From assembly GCA_025266875.1 (NCBI GenBank), contig JALLLT010000057.1:124001-188000 (forward strand): 64,000 nt of DNA. Reading direction: 5' to 3'. The DNA comes from Fennellomyces sp. T-0311. Lineage: Eukaryota; Mucoromycota; Mucoromycetes; Mucorales; Lichtheimiaceae. The notes beneath the pieces were generated by a model. That model was not told the origin of the DNA and searched no databases. It worked only from the letters and a program-made list of their open reading frames with translations. The position numbers and the translations under genes are program-made. Of this stretch, positions 22,388 through 34,060 are shown one piece after another. How positions within the stretch are numbered: position 1 is the first letter of the stretch; every line of letters begins with the position of its first letter.

Positions 22388-25300
22388 TCATGTGCTCTCC
22401 TGCATTTCTTTGTAAGCTCCTAAACTTCCGCTAGCCTTAATCACCACAGGCTTTTGCTGAGCAATGTTGGACACGGCCACTGCCTCACCACCAGGAGCTC
22501 CGTAACCGCCACCACCTGGTGTTTGGATGATGATTCGATCACCCTTGCCAAACAACCCAGTGTTCTTGCCAGATAAATTCAGTGTCAAAACTTTGTCACC
22601 GACATGTCGGACCCACAAGTTCAGACCAGGCTTAGCGTCTTTGCCGCCATGCAAACCATACGGTCTAAACACTCGGCGCTCGGACAGGATCGATACTTCG
22701 ATATCTTTTTCAAGGAACTCAATATCTCGAATCACACCATCACCACCGCGATATTGTCCATCACCACCAGATCCTAATAACTACCTTAGCGATGTTATTC
22801 ACAAATATGTGTGTGGATAATTACCATGGCGTATAGAAAATTCGCGCAAGAGAACAGGGTATCGCCGTTCGAAGATCTCAGGATCTGTGATGCGAGTATT
22901 GGTCATATGCTAACCAAAAAAAAGGAATCATATTTAATATGAAGAACACAGATGAAGCTCGTTAGTCTCATTTTACCGTGTGTACGCCATCTTGCCCGTT
23001 CCATCCGGGACCAGCACCATGTCCGCCAGCAATAGTCTCATAATAACCCCAGCCGTTTCCACTGCCTTTGCTCACGTCATTCTTGCCGAATGTCAGATTA
23101 TTGCAATCACCCTGACTAGCAGCACAAGCGCCAAAGGCCTTGAATACGACATCGACAATACGTTGACTGGTCAAAACGTTGCCACCGACCACAGCACAAG
23201 TCTCAGAAGGGCTTAACAAGGAATTAGGCGGGATTCGAATGTCAATAGGCTCCAGACAACCAGAGTTGAGGGGAATGTCTTGCGCAACCAGACACCGGAC
23301 ACAATAGATGATGGCGCTGTAACAAACACTTTCGGGCGTATTGGTGTTCCCATAAACCTCGGGACCTGTGCCCTCAAAGTCAAAGATTGCGTTGCCGGTC
23401 TTTTCGTCAATACTGATCTTGAGACAAATTGGTGTTCCGTCATCCATATAGTCAACAGCCTTCAAATCTTCGCCCTTGTGTTTCACCGCAACTTGTTTCA
23501 ATAGTGCTCGGACAGCATCTTCGGCATTGGCACGGATATGAGCCATGTATGCTTGCACAACGTCAAGTGAATATTCTTCAATCAGTGACGTGACAAGGTT
23601 GATTCCTTTTTGGTTGGCGGCAATCTGGGCCTTGATATCTTTTCAGGAGTATTTTGTCAGATCTTGTTACGTGTCTGATGATATGAGACGCACCTGATAT
23701 ATTGTCGCGAAGTAATCGAGTTCCGGAACAGCCAGGGTAAGATGCTGGAATGTCATAAAGGTATCGCTTCAATCCGTCCATGTCAAAGTTTCCATCGGTG
23801 ACAATCTTGAAGGATTTGATGGCAGCACCTTCTTGATAGAGCTGTGAAATGAAGGTCAGATGACTTAATAAATTGAATTCGCTCACATGGTTAAACTAAC
23901 CTCTTTCGAGAACGGTGGCATGGAACCTAAAAGCGGAATCATGTTTTAGCGGTGATGTCAATGGTAATAAATTTGTATCCGAATAAGGTCACCTGCTGTT
24001 AAACCCCCAATATCCGCATGATGAGCACGAGAAGCGACAAAGAACACGATTTTGCCCTTATCAAACACAGGTGTGATGATGGTAATATCTAAAACAGCAT
24101 GAATGAGAACCACTTCCTCTCTAATAAGAAACGTAAAAAAACTTACCAGGCAAGTGGGAACCTCCTGCACTGGGATGATTCGTCATGATCACATCGCCTT
24201 CTTTCAAATTGCCTTTGTAATAGTTCATTTGATAAGTTACTGCATGACTTAGTGCACCAAGATGTACAGGCATATGAGGAGCATTGGCAACCAGTCCACC
24301 TTCAGCTCCAAACAATGCACATGAGAAATCCAAACGTTCCTTGATGTTCGTGCTGATAGCAGTTTTTTGCAGGCTGCGGCCCATTTGTTCCGCAATACTC
24401 ATAAACCGATGCGAAAAGATCGAAAGCTGAATAGGTTCCATTTCTGTTGTAATCTGCTTCTTTTCGGCTTTGCCGACGGTGATGGTAATATGCTGAGAGG
24501 TGACCAGTGCAGAACAGAACGGTTCCACAACGACGGTAGCGGTTGCGTCAATGATGATGGCTGGGCCATTCACACGCGTTCCTGGGGCAATCTTGTGCAA
24601 AAGATACACAGGTACATTGTCGTCTCGGCCGGTTTCGAAATATACTGAGGTGACACTTTCACAAACGTTGGCATCGACATCACGGATGGTTAATGACTTG
24701 ATATCTTGTTCGGGTGTCAATCGTTTTTCGGTATTCATGGTGTGACCAATACCACGGACACGAATATCATCCACCACAATACCGCGATCAGGAAGTGAGA
24801 AACCAAATTCTTGCTTGTACAATTGAACGAACGAACTTTCAAAGTCCCAAGAATCAGCAGGTTTCAAGGTCATCAAGGCACAATCGGTTCCTTCATAGCG
24901 CAGGTTGAGGTAGATCTCCGTACCAATATCGGAAACCGCGAAACCTTGTTTCTCGGATAATTCAGCGGTGCAGCTTTGAATAAGTGCATCTACTCGCTGT
25001 TGCAGATTCGGAATAGACGCCGCAGAGAGAATTTCAGCTGAAGGTTCCTGGACTTCGTGTACAACATCTGCGAGTGCAAGACCAAACGCAGATAGAATAG
25101 AACTATGACGGTACAGAATGATCTTGCCAATGCCGAGGTTGCGAGCAATACCACAAGCTAATGTGCCTTTGGTAAATATTTTCTCTAGTCAGGCTGTTTC
25201 GGAAGCAAAACTTACCATGCTGACCACCAGCACCACCAAATACAGCCAACGTGTGATGGCTAGTGTTGTGGCCCTTGGCTTCCGTCAACGAACGAATAGG

Positions 25301-27174
25301 TCGACACATGGCCTCGTTAGCAACCTTGATGAAACCGTACACCACTTCGTCAACCGTCTTTGCATCGCCGGGATTGGCCGCGTTGATTTCGTCCGCCAAT
25401 TTGGAAAACTTTGCTCGGACAATATCTACATCGAGTGGCTGATCTTCCGTAGGACCAAAGATTTTCGGGAAGTAATCGGGAAGCAGGCGACCGAGATACA
25501 AGTTAGCATCTGATACTGCTAGCGGACCTCCTTTTCTATATCAGTTATTAGTAAGTGTTGAAAATATAAACTTCTTTTTCCATGTAATACCTGTAACAAG
25601 CAGGGCCCGGGTGAGCGCCAGCACTCTGTAAAATACATTATTATCGATCCCTACCCTCCCCCTTTAATTCCTCTTCTTTTACCTCAGGTCCAACAACAAA
25701 CATGCCATTCTTAAAGAACAACATGGAGCCGCCGCCAGCTGCAACTGTGTTGATGTCCAGCTGAGGTGCTTGGATAGTGACACCCGCTGTTGTTGTCTCA
25801 AAGACATGTTCAAACATACCGCCATAACGTGATACATCTATAATTGGAACTACATTAGGATATATCCTTCTTAACCTGAAACGCCTATTTTTACCTGTAC
25901 TGGTGCCACCCATATCAAAACCAATGACTGGATCTTGGCCGTCATCATATGACGTGGCGCTATATCCAACAACACCACCAGCAGGACCCGAAAGGATGGC
26001 CTTGAAACCCGAAAAGTTGCTCACAGGTACTAATCCACCGTCACTTTGCATGAACTGCAATTTCGTGGTGCCATTCTTGAATCCATCATCAAAACCGCTG
26101 GTGAATCCTTCGATATACTTTTGGATGCATGGTGTCAAGTACGCGTCCGCAGTGGCAGATGTACCACGTGGTACAATTTTGACCATTGGCATGACGCTAT
26201 GAGATAGCGAAATATGGGTGAATCCGATAGATTGAGCGATTTCACCAATCAGCGCTTCGTGATCTATCGGATATTGTTAATCGAGTTACTATCGCCTGAG
26301 AAAAGTCCATTATTAGCTTACCTGGGAATGTATAAGAGTGCATCAAGCAGATAGCGACACTGCGGAATCCATCATCATAAAGTCTCTGCAGCTGCTGCTT
26401 CACCGCAACTGGATCTGTTTACTTTTAGATTAGAGACGACCCTAGTTTCCATTTAGTTCTTTCACTTGCCTGGTTTCTGGAGAACTCTAATCCATTCTCC
26501 AGATATACCCTCCTTTGCGTCCGAGACTTCTTCGGGTTTGACGCGGTCAATGGAAGCGGCAGAGTTGAGCAGGATCACACTAAGTGCGAACGATTAGGTT
26601 TCTCAAGTATTACCCCCCCTTTTTTTTTCAACCAACCGTTCATCCACCTCCACCACACTTTGCTGCAGCACTTCTGGCTTTGTGATGGACAGATCAAAAA
26701 TCCGGGGTCGCGATTGATTTCCTATCCATTGTTTATGTCAGCTTTGCATATAGCTGGATAAACAGCTCTTACCAATAACCAATAGATCCCGGAAACCTTT
26801 GGTAATAACCAAAGCGCACCGTTCACCCTTCCGTTCCAACAATGCATTGGTTGCTACGGTAGTTCCCATTCGTACGCTGTCTATATTCCCCACAATCAGT
26901 AAACCATGAACGCATTGACGTGCAATAAAAAAAAAGTTATACCGATGGCGTCAGTGGGGACCGGCTGGTTACGCTTAAGCTTTTGACCCGTTGCCATTTC
27001 GACAATGCGACGAATGCCTTCGGTTGGGGCATCCTTGTAATTACTCGGATCCTCAGAGAGTAGCTTGACCACGAACTCGCGTGTTTCAGGAGCACCGGGC
27101 TTGCCATAGAAGCCAATGCAGTCGGTGAAGGTACCTCCACGGTCAATACAGATAGTTAGCTTTGGTGAGGGCAT
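22388..27174 (-). CDS. 5-oxoprolinase (ATP-hydrolysing), multi-exon
   Basis: Opens 5-oxo-L-proline to L-glutamate using ATP in the gamma-glutamyl (glutathione) cycle; cytosolic. The fungal enzyme is a fusion of hydantoinase A-type and B-type domains of about 1270 residues, and the exon series here covers that range from ATG 27174 to the stop at 22388. Landmarks in order: [17 protein letters not shown] in the N-terminal HyuA-N domain, the second nucleotide-binding motif GFDMGGTST (near 25890-25920) spliced to [25 protein letters not shown], then HyuA-type VFGGAGGQH, and the HyuB half with [17 protein letters not shown] (near 24150-24200) and the terminal [17 protein letters not shown]. About a dozen short GT..AG introns interrupt it. 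No lesion was found, though not every junction was resolved. Its 5' end is 208 bp from GCSH, divergent. Confidence 0.88.
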
Positions 27175-27382
27175 GGTATAAGGAATAAGACGTAAGAAAG
27201 AGAGCAAGGGCTGGAAAGCATAAACTTTTTAAGAACAGGCTGGGTAAAAGTTCATCATGCTTCAGCATCAGCAAGAGGCCAGATAAGCATAACAAACAGC
27301 CTTTTTAAATATCCCGAGAGTAATATCTTTGCGCTCGTTGTTGGTTTCTTTCTCTCTCTCTTTTTGATCGAACTGTCCCCAA
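27175..27382. promoter_or_regulatory. 208-bp divergent promoter, 5-oxoprolinase / GCSH
   Basis: All sequence between the start codons of two oppositely oriented genes. It contains a CT-rich tract (TTTCTCTCTCTCTTTTTG near 27350-27367) just before the GCSH ATG, common near fungal transcription starts. A shared bidirectional promoter is inferred from spacing alone. Confidence 0.45.
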
Positions 27383-28145
27383 ATGTTCTTCAAGAACCTC
27401 GTTCGTTATGCTGCCGTTTCGCGTCAGCAGTCGGCACAGATGACAAATCGTGTTATCAAAGTTGGAGTAATCCACCATTCCCGATTTAGCACTTGTCAAC
27501 CAGTCATGGGTACGCTAAACGCAGCAATATATCTTGTGTATTCTAACCGGAAATAATAATAAAACAGCGAGAACCTTGTACACAAAGGATCACGAATGGC
27601 TGGAACTCGACGGTGATGGAATCGGTACCCTCGGAATCACTGACTATGCTCAAAAGTATTACTTTTCTCACGCTCTTGCTACTAAAATATATTAATATCT
27701 GTTGCGCAAAAAGAGCATTAGGCGATGTTGTTTTCGTCGAAACACCTATCATTGGCGACGTTGTCAAAAAGAACGGTAAGATCTAAAGCTTGCGCGTTTG
27801 CACTATCAGTGATAAGTAACATGCTGCTGGTATGCTGGTCATACAGATCAAATCGGTGCTATCGAATCTGTCAAAGCAGCTAGTGATATCTTTACACCGG
27901 TCTCTGGCGAAATCATTAATGCCAATGAACAACTGACTGACTACCCTGGACTGATCAATAAAAGCCCCGAAGATGAAGGTGATTTCTTGGATTATGCAGC
28001 AGAGAATGAAATACTAATATAAAAATATACACGCAAAACAGGATGGTTTGTCAAGATAAAACTTTCTAATCATGACGAGGCCGAGCAGCTTATGGATGAG
28101 ATTGAGTATGCTGCTTATTGCGATACTGAGCAAGAACATGAATAA
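27383..28145 (+). CDS. GCSH: Glycine cleavage system H protein, mitochondrial
   Basis: Lipoyl carrier that shuttles the aminomethyl group between the P, T and L proteins of the mitochondrial glycine cleavage system; the fungal name is GCV3. Exon 1 (27383-27509) encodes a basic, Ser/Arg-rich presequence ([16 protein letters not shown]..) typical of a matrix import signal. Exon 2 from 27568 begins the mature domain with [19 protein letters not shown]. Later exons carry [19 protein letters not shown], the lipoylation motif [10 protein letters not shown] (Lys is the attachment site), [11 protein letters not shown], and the C-terminal [19 protein letters not shown]. Five exons with short GT..AG introns; stop at 28143-28145. 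No lesions seen. Confidence 0.92.
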
Positions 28146-28164
28146 AAAAAACAAGGTTTTTTGC

Positions 28165-29681
28165 TTATCTTCCCGAGTCTAGCGAAGGTTTAGGTTCCCA
28201 GAACGCCTAAAAAATGCGAAGGCTTTAGCACTTTTTGTTGCATTTTTATATGTATATCTCCGATCCCGATAAACCGGCCACAGAACTTTCATATACCCGG
28301 GGAACATTGGATCGTTAGGTAGGAAAAAGAAGTGTTCAAAACTTACGAGATCATCCGAACCTGTCACCATCATCATGTACTGCGGGTTAAAGCCGACCAC
28401 TCGGATGTTTTCAGGGTGCGTGGTTTCCAGAGGAGGATTCATAGGCAAATTGTCGTGAATAGGTCCTACGGTGGATGCAGGCTTTTCCAGATCCCATACA
28501 CGCAATTTACCATCTCGACTGCCTGTTTGTTTCCCCCAAATTAATTTTAGTCACGACCTTTTTTCTTCCTCTTACCTGTGAGTACGAATCGACCGTCCGG
28601 AGTAAAGCCAGCTTCTTCTCCACAAGTGGGTGTCGTGATACGTGAAAGACCACTTAGCCGTTGCAAGATCCGTCCATCAAATGCATCAATGAGATAATTT
28701 GTCTGTCCAGCAGTGGTAATAAGCATAGTTTTTCCCGTATTTGAAAACTTAAGTCCTGTCCAATCAGGAATGCCTTGTGGATAGTAATATTCGTCTTTCA
28801 ATGACCATGTAGCAAACGGTCCCTAGAAGTTGTTCAGTATTCTCTCAGCACTTGTTCGTCTTCCATTCCACAAGTACCGATTCGTATTTTCGCAAATCAT
28901 ACACTTTGATGGTTCCTGAATCAGTTCCCACAGCAAACACCAAACCTGCTGGATCAAATGCAGCAGTAGGACGGCCTGTTGTCGTGACAACGCCCTACCA
29001 CTTTCCATTAGTATACCAGGCAACGCACGCAACACCTGCTACTTACCTGACATGCGGATGACCGTAAATCCCATAACCTAACCGTCTTGTCTAATGATGC
29101 CGATAGCAAACTGTCGTCTAACGGCGACATTTCAAGGGAAACCACTCTAACGAAAAAAAAAAAAAAAGTTAAAAAACAAAGAAAACCAGCATGCCACCCC
29201 TTCATACTTTTGCTTATGTCCTCGGAAATACCGAATATACTTGTTGTCGTGTATAGACAAGTATCTCAACGTGTCTATAAAACCATATGACGCGTTAGTA
29301 CTCGCTTGCTAAAACAAAGCCAATACTACTTTACCATCTTCTTTGGTTGATGCATAGACTACCGTGCTACTCGAATGAGTGAAACGTGCCAAATTAACGC
29401 CGTACTTTTTGCTGTATAATGTTGCCCGTTTACTAATTTTTCACATTAGCAACTTTTTTCAATTCTTTTAGATCGATTTTGTAACAAACTTACTTGCCCT
29501 CTTTGCAGTCATACACGTTTAAACTTTCGTCTTGTGCTGAAGTGACGCAAAGATCTCCAGTATCACTGAAGCAAAGAGACGTAATCGGGCCCTGATTGTC
29601 TTTAAAAGTTTTTGTTACTTTTAAATCTTTTAGTACGGCCGATGTAATGGGAATCGCCGTGGGATCATACTCCAATTCCAT
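28165..29681 (-). CDS. WDR82/Swd2-type WD40 protein
   Basis: A seven-bladed WD40 protein that in yeast (Swd2) and animals (WDR82) is a subunit of the Set1/COMPASS histone H3K4 methyltransferase and of the cleavage/polyadenylation factor; nuclear. From ATG 29681 the blades read in family order: [37 protein letters not shown] (near 29340-29420), [12 protein letters not shown] (near 29040-29080), [19 protein letters not shown] ([14 protein letters not shown]) near 28720-28770, [14 protein letters not shown], then a short terminal exon [13 protein letters not shown] ending at TAA 28165-28167. That terminal AFW matches the family C-terminus. Several short GT..AG introns. It converges on GCSH with 19 bp between stop codons. 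Confidence 0.88.
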
Positions 29682-30092
29682 AGTGACAAGTTGTTCAGTC
29701 TGCTGGAAAAAGCCCTATTATAGACAAGCGAATTCCCCGACAAGTGTTCTCCTCTTTATACCGCTGCTACGCACTATGTATCCTTTGATAATGAGATAAA
29801 TTATATGCTCGATCGCAGCGATAAATAGAATGCTAGTTTCCGAGACGATGAGCCAGTATATTCTGGACCCTTGCCTCTTGCAAGATTAGCTGTTATCTGT
29901 TGGTGAACCAGTTACGTATATATCTATAATAGCTTTGTGAACTACCCGATCAGGTTTTTCTTCACTACCGCCGTGTCCGTCTACCGTTGTGGATGACAAT
30001 AGCATAGCAACACCCGCAACTCCATGTGAATAAGTTTACTCCTTTCATTACATGTATATTTTAAACAAAGGCAGTAAAAGGTAAGAGGCCAA
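29682..30092. other. Intergenic
   Basis: Holds the WDR82 promoter and the 3' end of the next F-box gene; nothing else seen. Confidence 0.4.
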
Positions 30093-32172
30093 TTACTGGC
30101 ATAACAATCTTTGCTTCAAGTACTGTGCTGTCACACTATCTACTCCATGACAACCAAATATGCTGACATCTCTAAGTGTACAAGCTCTATCAGCCAATGC
30201 GCGTATACCAGCAGATGTTATTCTATTTATACATTTGAGATCCAGTCCTTGCAATCCATCGATTCCGGCCAATAGCACCACCATATCATCAGTGATCTGA
30301 GACATTGCGTCGAATACCAACGTCTTCAAATACGGTAGTGTTTGCAACTTATGTATAAACGCCCTAATACCATCAGCCGTCGTACCATGCAAATAATGCA
30401 ATACGATCTTGCGTAATGTTGTTATATCCGCAAGTGCCCTAAGCACGCCGTCCGTAACCCCATCGCAGTCCTTTAGACTGATAGTTTGTAACTTGCATTC
30501 TTGATATCGGCTTGCCAGATGGGCAAAAAATCGCCCAAGCGCGGGTGATGATGAACAGATGTATGATAGTGTTAGATTGCGTAATCGAGGAAGCATTATT
30601 AAACTGGCAAAGAACTCGTCCGTCACTGAGGCACCGCCGAAAACCAGGGCTACATCCTCTAATACTGGACAATGTTGTATCATTGAGGCTGCAACCGGAA
30701 GATGTTCTTCACCCATATGTAAATTTAACTTGGTTAATTGACTGAATCCAAGATGCGCCAATCGGTTTGATCCTTCATCTAGTTCCCGTATTCTAAGCTC
30801 TAGTGTCTTTAGCGTGTTATTGCTCTTGGAAAGGAACGGTATGAGTTTTCGGATCGTTGTGTTTCCTTTTGTATATCGCAAGGAGTGTAAGCCAATCAAA
30901 TCTTGATTGTCATCAACTATGCTGTTTATCCCTTTCAGGTGATAGCCATCGACCACTGCAAGATGTCGCAACTGTGTACATTGTTGATAAAGAAGGCTGG
31001 TAGTTCCTGGGGTTAAGTCATATACGTCCAATACTTGGAGTTTCGGACACAGTGGTATTAATTGCTCGAGTACTCGTCGTTCCAGTCGGGGTGCTCTGAT
31101 CGTAAGGCCTAGTAGAGGATACTGATCTTGATATGATGACTGTGTTGGATGATACACCACAGTAGCACGGGTTTGCAGATAGAGATACTGGAGCTTCGGG
31201 CATAAACGAATGATTGAGTGAAGTTCAAATGTTGTTTGATCATCATCTGGTTCGTAATTCATCAACATGATGCTGAGATTCGTCAACCTTCTTCGTAGTT
31301 GTGTTACAAGTGCCATATGTCGCTTTATCAAGCGTGGTAAGGTAACTGTAGGAAAGCGTGTGAGCATTGAATGTGTTCAAGAATGTAAAAATCGTACCTA
31401 TTTCAATATCTTTTACGGATGAAAGTTTGTCATTCTCTGCCATATCGATCAACTTATCAAGACTGTGCTCAGAAGCATCATTCAATATTAGATGCTGAAC
31501 ATGATTACTCGTGGAAAACAAGAGCTGTGCTTCTGGAGGAGGGGAATCGAAAGCCTTGTTGGTAATAGTGACGGTTCGCCAGAGCTCGGGACACTGGTTC
31601 AGTATGCACTCTCGCCAATATCTTGAAACGAAAGTACAAGTGATGAGTGTATCCCCGTCATCGCGTAGTTGAGAAAAGATATTGGTTGCGATTTCCACAG
31701 GTAGCCTTGATATAAAATCGATTTTTTGATCCCGTTGTATTTTGACAGCCTTCCATCGTTCGTAGAGCAAAAACCACTCTGAAGGCAGTACAGTATGTAG
31801 GCCATATTGGTAAGTATCCATCGCTGCCTGCATATTGCCTTGTATGGTGTATATGTTGCCTGCTGTAAGGTAACCAATGGCTGATTCTGGTTGGCAGTCG
31901 ACGGCCCTTAACGCGTCTTTGACAGCGTCTTTAAGATTTCCTTTGTTGGCGAAAGCATTGGCACGTATGATTAAAGCGGTAGCGTAGCCATAACTAAGAT
32001 GGTCAAGGAGTTCGGTCGATTTCAATATGGCATCATCGTCTGTTGCAGTGGTATAGCGTTGGATCAATGCATCAATCGTGTTGTTTATGGTGTCAAGTTT
32101 GTCGCCATGATCAAGTTGTTTGGTTATGCCGTCGCTGGCTTCTGAGTGTTGTCGTGTAGGAATTATAGGCAT
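30093..32172 (-). CDS. TPR / F-box / LRR protein, subfamily B copy 1
   Basis: Exons 32172-31398 and 31345-30093; the 52-nt intron GTACGA..CCTACAG is phase 1, giving 675 residues. TPR-like helices lie about 63-127 (IIRANAFANKGNLKDAV, GYLTAGNIYTIQGNMQAAM), a good F-box about 152-199 (DFISRLPVEIATNIFSQL, FVSRYWRECI, ELW), then about 15 LRRs of the RNI/amn1 type (CPKLQVLDVYDLTPG, LQTISLKDCDGVTDGVL, ADRACTLRDVSIFGCHGV). An upstream in-frame ATG (32208) adds 12 residues; the second Met was chosen because the paralogs start near this point. The role is inferred to be SCF ubiquitin ligase target recognition. Same strand and architecture as copies at 36140, 39858 and 52180. Confidence 0.88.
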
Positions 32173-33149
32173 TGTAGCTATACAAGGGCAAGAGTGCTCT
32201 TTACACAATGTTGCTGAAAAAATTAGGCTATCTTTCGGGAATGGGCTCGTTTATAGTTATATTTGAACTCATACCAATAGAAAAAGATCCACAAGTGTGA
32301 TATAATATCCCGCTGAAAATGCAAAATCCTGACGTATTTTGATTAACGTAACACAGACCTATATCGTTTTTGTATTTTTTCTACAAACAAAAGAGATATG
32401 CAGCGCGTCAAATAATCTGGTGCAAGAAAAAGGAGCCTTTGTTATATAACCTCGTTCAATCAAATAGTCTATTTTCCAGAACAGAAAGCCACAGTGACAA
32501 TGCCACGTCAAAGCGCTCGAGTATGGACAAATTTAAAATTGCACCATGTCAAAGTCCATTTATGGACTTACTACTGCTGCCCATAATTCAACTTCCTGAA
32601 GAGGAAAACATCTGGCATATGGATGACGCAGTTGATTCTTCACTTGACGTAGCCTTATAAAGTATGGATCATTTGTTTAATAAGCCACTTTGTTACGTTA
32701 TGCTTGGTTCACCAAGCATGAAAGCCAATCTGGAGCTTCAAAACGATAGCAGAATGCCATTACTGAGAGCGATTGGGTCTGGTCGGCAAGGTCATATGGG
32801 AAATGAATACGGAATATGCAACTATTTTTAATTGTAAATCTAAGTTTCTGCAAGAACTAATTGTAACTTGGTATGCGTCAAAGTGGCCAAGATTATCTTA
32901 GGCTCAACGAGTGCGAAACGACATTTAATGCATTGACGTTGCACCAGGGCAGGTAGCCATCAATGGGATCTTCTTTTTAGATTCAGCTTCTTCATATCAG
33001 CCCTTTCAATTGCCCTAAGCTGCCAGATTGGCAACGAAACCTTGTCTGCGCAGAACGTAGATACAATGTTTCATCACTGGCTATAGGCAGAAGACTGAAA
33101 GAATACTTTGAAAATCAATCAAACCCGGCGGTAAAAGGTGCGCAACCGA
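32173..33149. other. Gene-free stretch
   Basis: AT-rich; a 96-residue plus-strand frame at 32370-32660 has no family features and is probably chance. Confidence 0.4.
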
Positions 33150-33450
33150 TGTCAAATCTGAAAGCGATCAATATCTTTTCCCTTTTGATAGTCAATGACT
33201 CTATACCGTCGGAGTTGATCATGTTGTTGTACTGCAAATGTTTGTACCAGGCAGCTTTGATATTCAACTTCCTCAAGTGACACGTTCCGCGTATTTATCT
33301 CATCACTGGCAAACAAATGTCTCAGAAATAGGCAGTGCTGGTTGACCAATGCCAAAATTTTGGCTTGCACGGGCTGACACCTAGGTATCGATTCAGTTGC
33401 TCAAGTATCCTGCTGTCATGAAGCAATTCTTTTCAGAGCGCGGGCTTTTC
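33150..33450 (-). pseudogene. LRR fragment of the F-box family
   Basis: The minus strand reads RILEQLNRYLG near 33420-33390 and then, after a frame change, AKILALVNQHCLFLRHL near 33366-33310. This matches the intact paralogs' ILEQLIPLCPKLQ..SLLYQQCTQLRHL. Nothing recognisable remains of the TPR, F-box or later LRRs, so this is a short relic. Confidence 0.55.
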
Positions 33451-33890
33451 CAACTGATTGCCATTAATTAAATGATTTTTCCACTTTAGCTTGCTTTAAC
33501 AACGCTCAAATTTGCTAAAACGCCCGTACTTCTAACCTCTAGTTTCATATTGTCAAACCATATTGACGCATAAATGCTTTTTTAAATTGTGACCAGTCTT
33601 GTCACAATGCCGGTTGAAAATTTACAAAGATGCCCACGACCAAAGTTGCATACATTGTTGCTGTAGAAATCTGTGTAAAGTACAATTCCGGGTTGGAAAG
33701 TGTTCTCGGTAAGAGCTGAAATAGAGAAACAGAATGCGTATGAGTTAGATAGAGAAGCTCTTTAGCTTTGAGAATAATAAAACTGCTTGTCATGCTTTTA
33801 ACTGGTTTATTTCGTTTGATATTGCTATGGCACTTATATGCTACTAAACAATGCACAAGAACGAAAGAGAATTGTATATGGAGTAACTGA
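33451..33890. other. Gene-free stretch
   Basis: AT-rich, no gene seen. Confidence 0.35.
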
Positions 33891-33894
33891 GAAA

Positions 33895-34060
33895 AAAGTT
33901 AAGCAAGGTGTTAAAAAAACAAAAATTGATCAAGGTGCGCAGCAAGATGTTGAGCAAATCGTTAAACGAGATTTAAGCAAAAAGTGGATCAACAAATTGG
34001 ACAAACAAAACGTTGAACAAAGAGCTAACCAACTTTACGAACAAAGAAGGACGGACAATG
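33895..34060. repeat. Degenerate 13-16 nt tandem repeat
   Basis: A run of about ten imperfect units centred on GTTGANCAAA / GTTAANCAA: for example GTTAAGCAAG, TTGATCAAGG, GTTGAGCAAA, CGTTAAACGA, GTGGATCAAC, TTGGACAAAC, CGTTGAACAA. One plus-strand frame (33838-34065) stays open through it and would encode a Lys/Gln-rich coiled-coil-like peptide (KQGVKKTKIDQGAQQDVEQ). More likely a decaying minisatellite than a gene. Confidence 0.5.
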
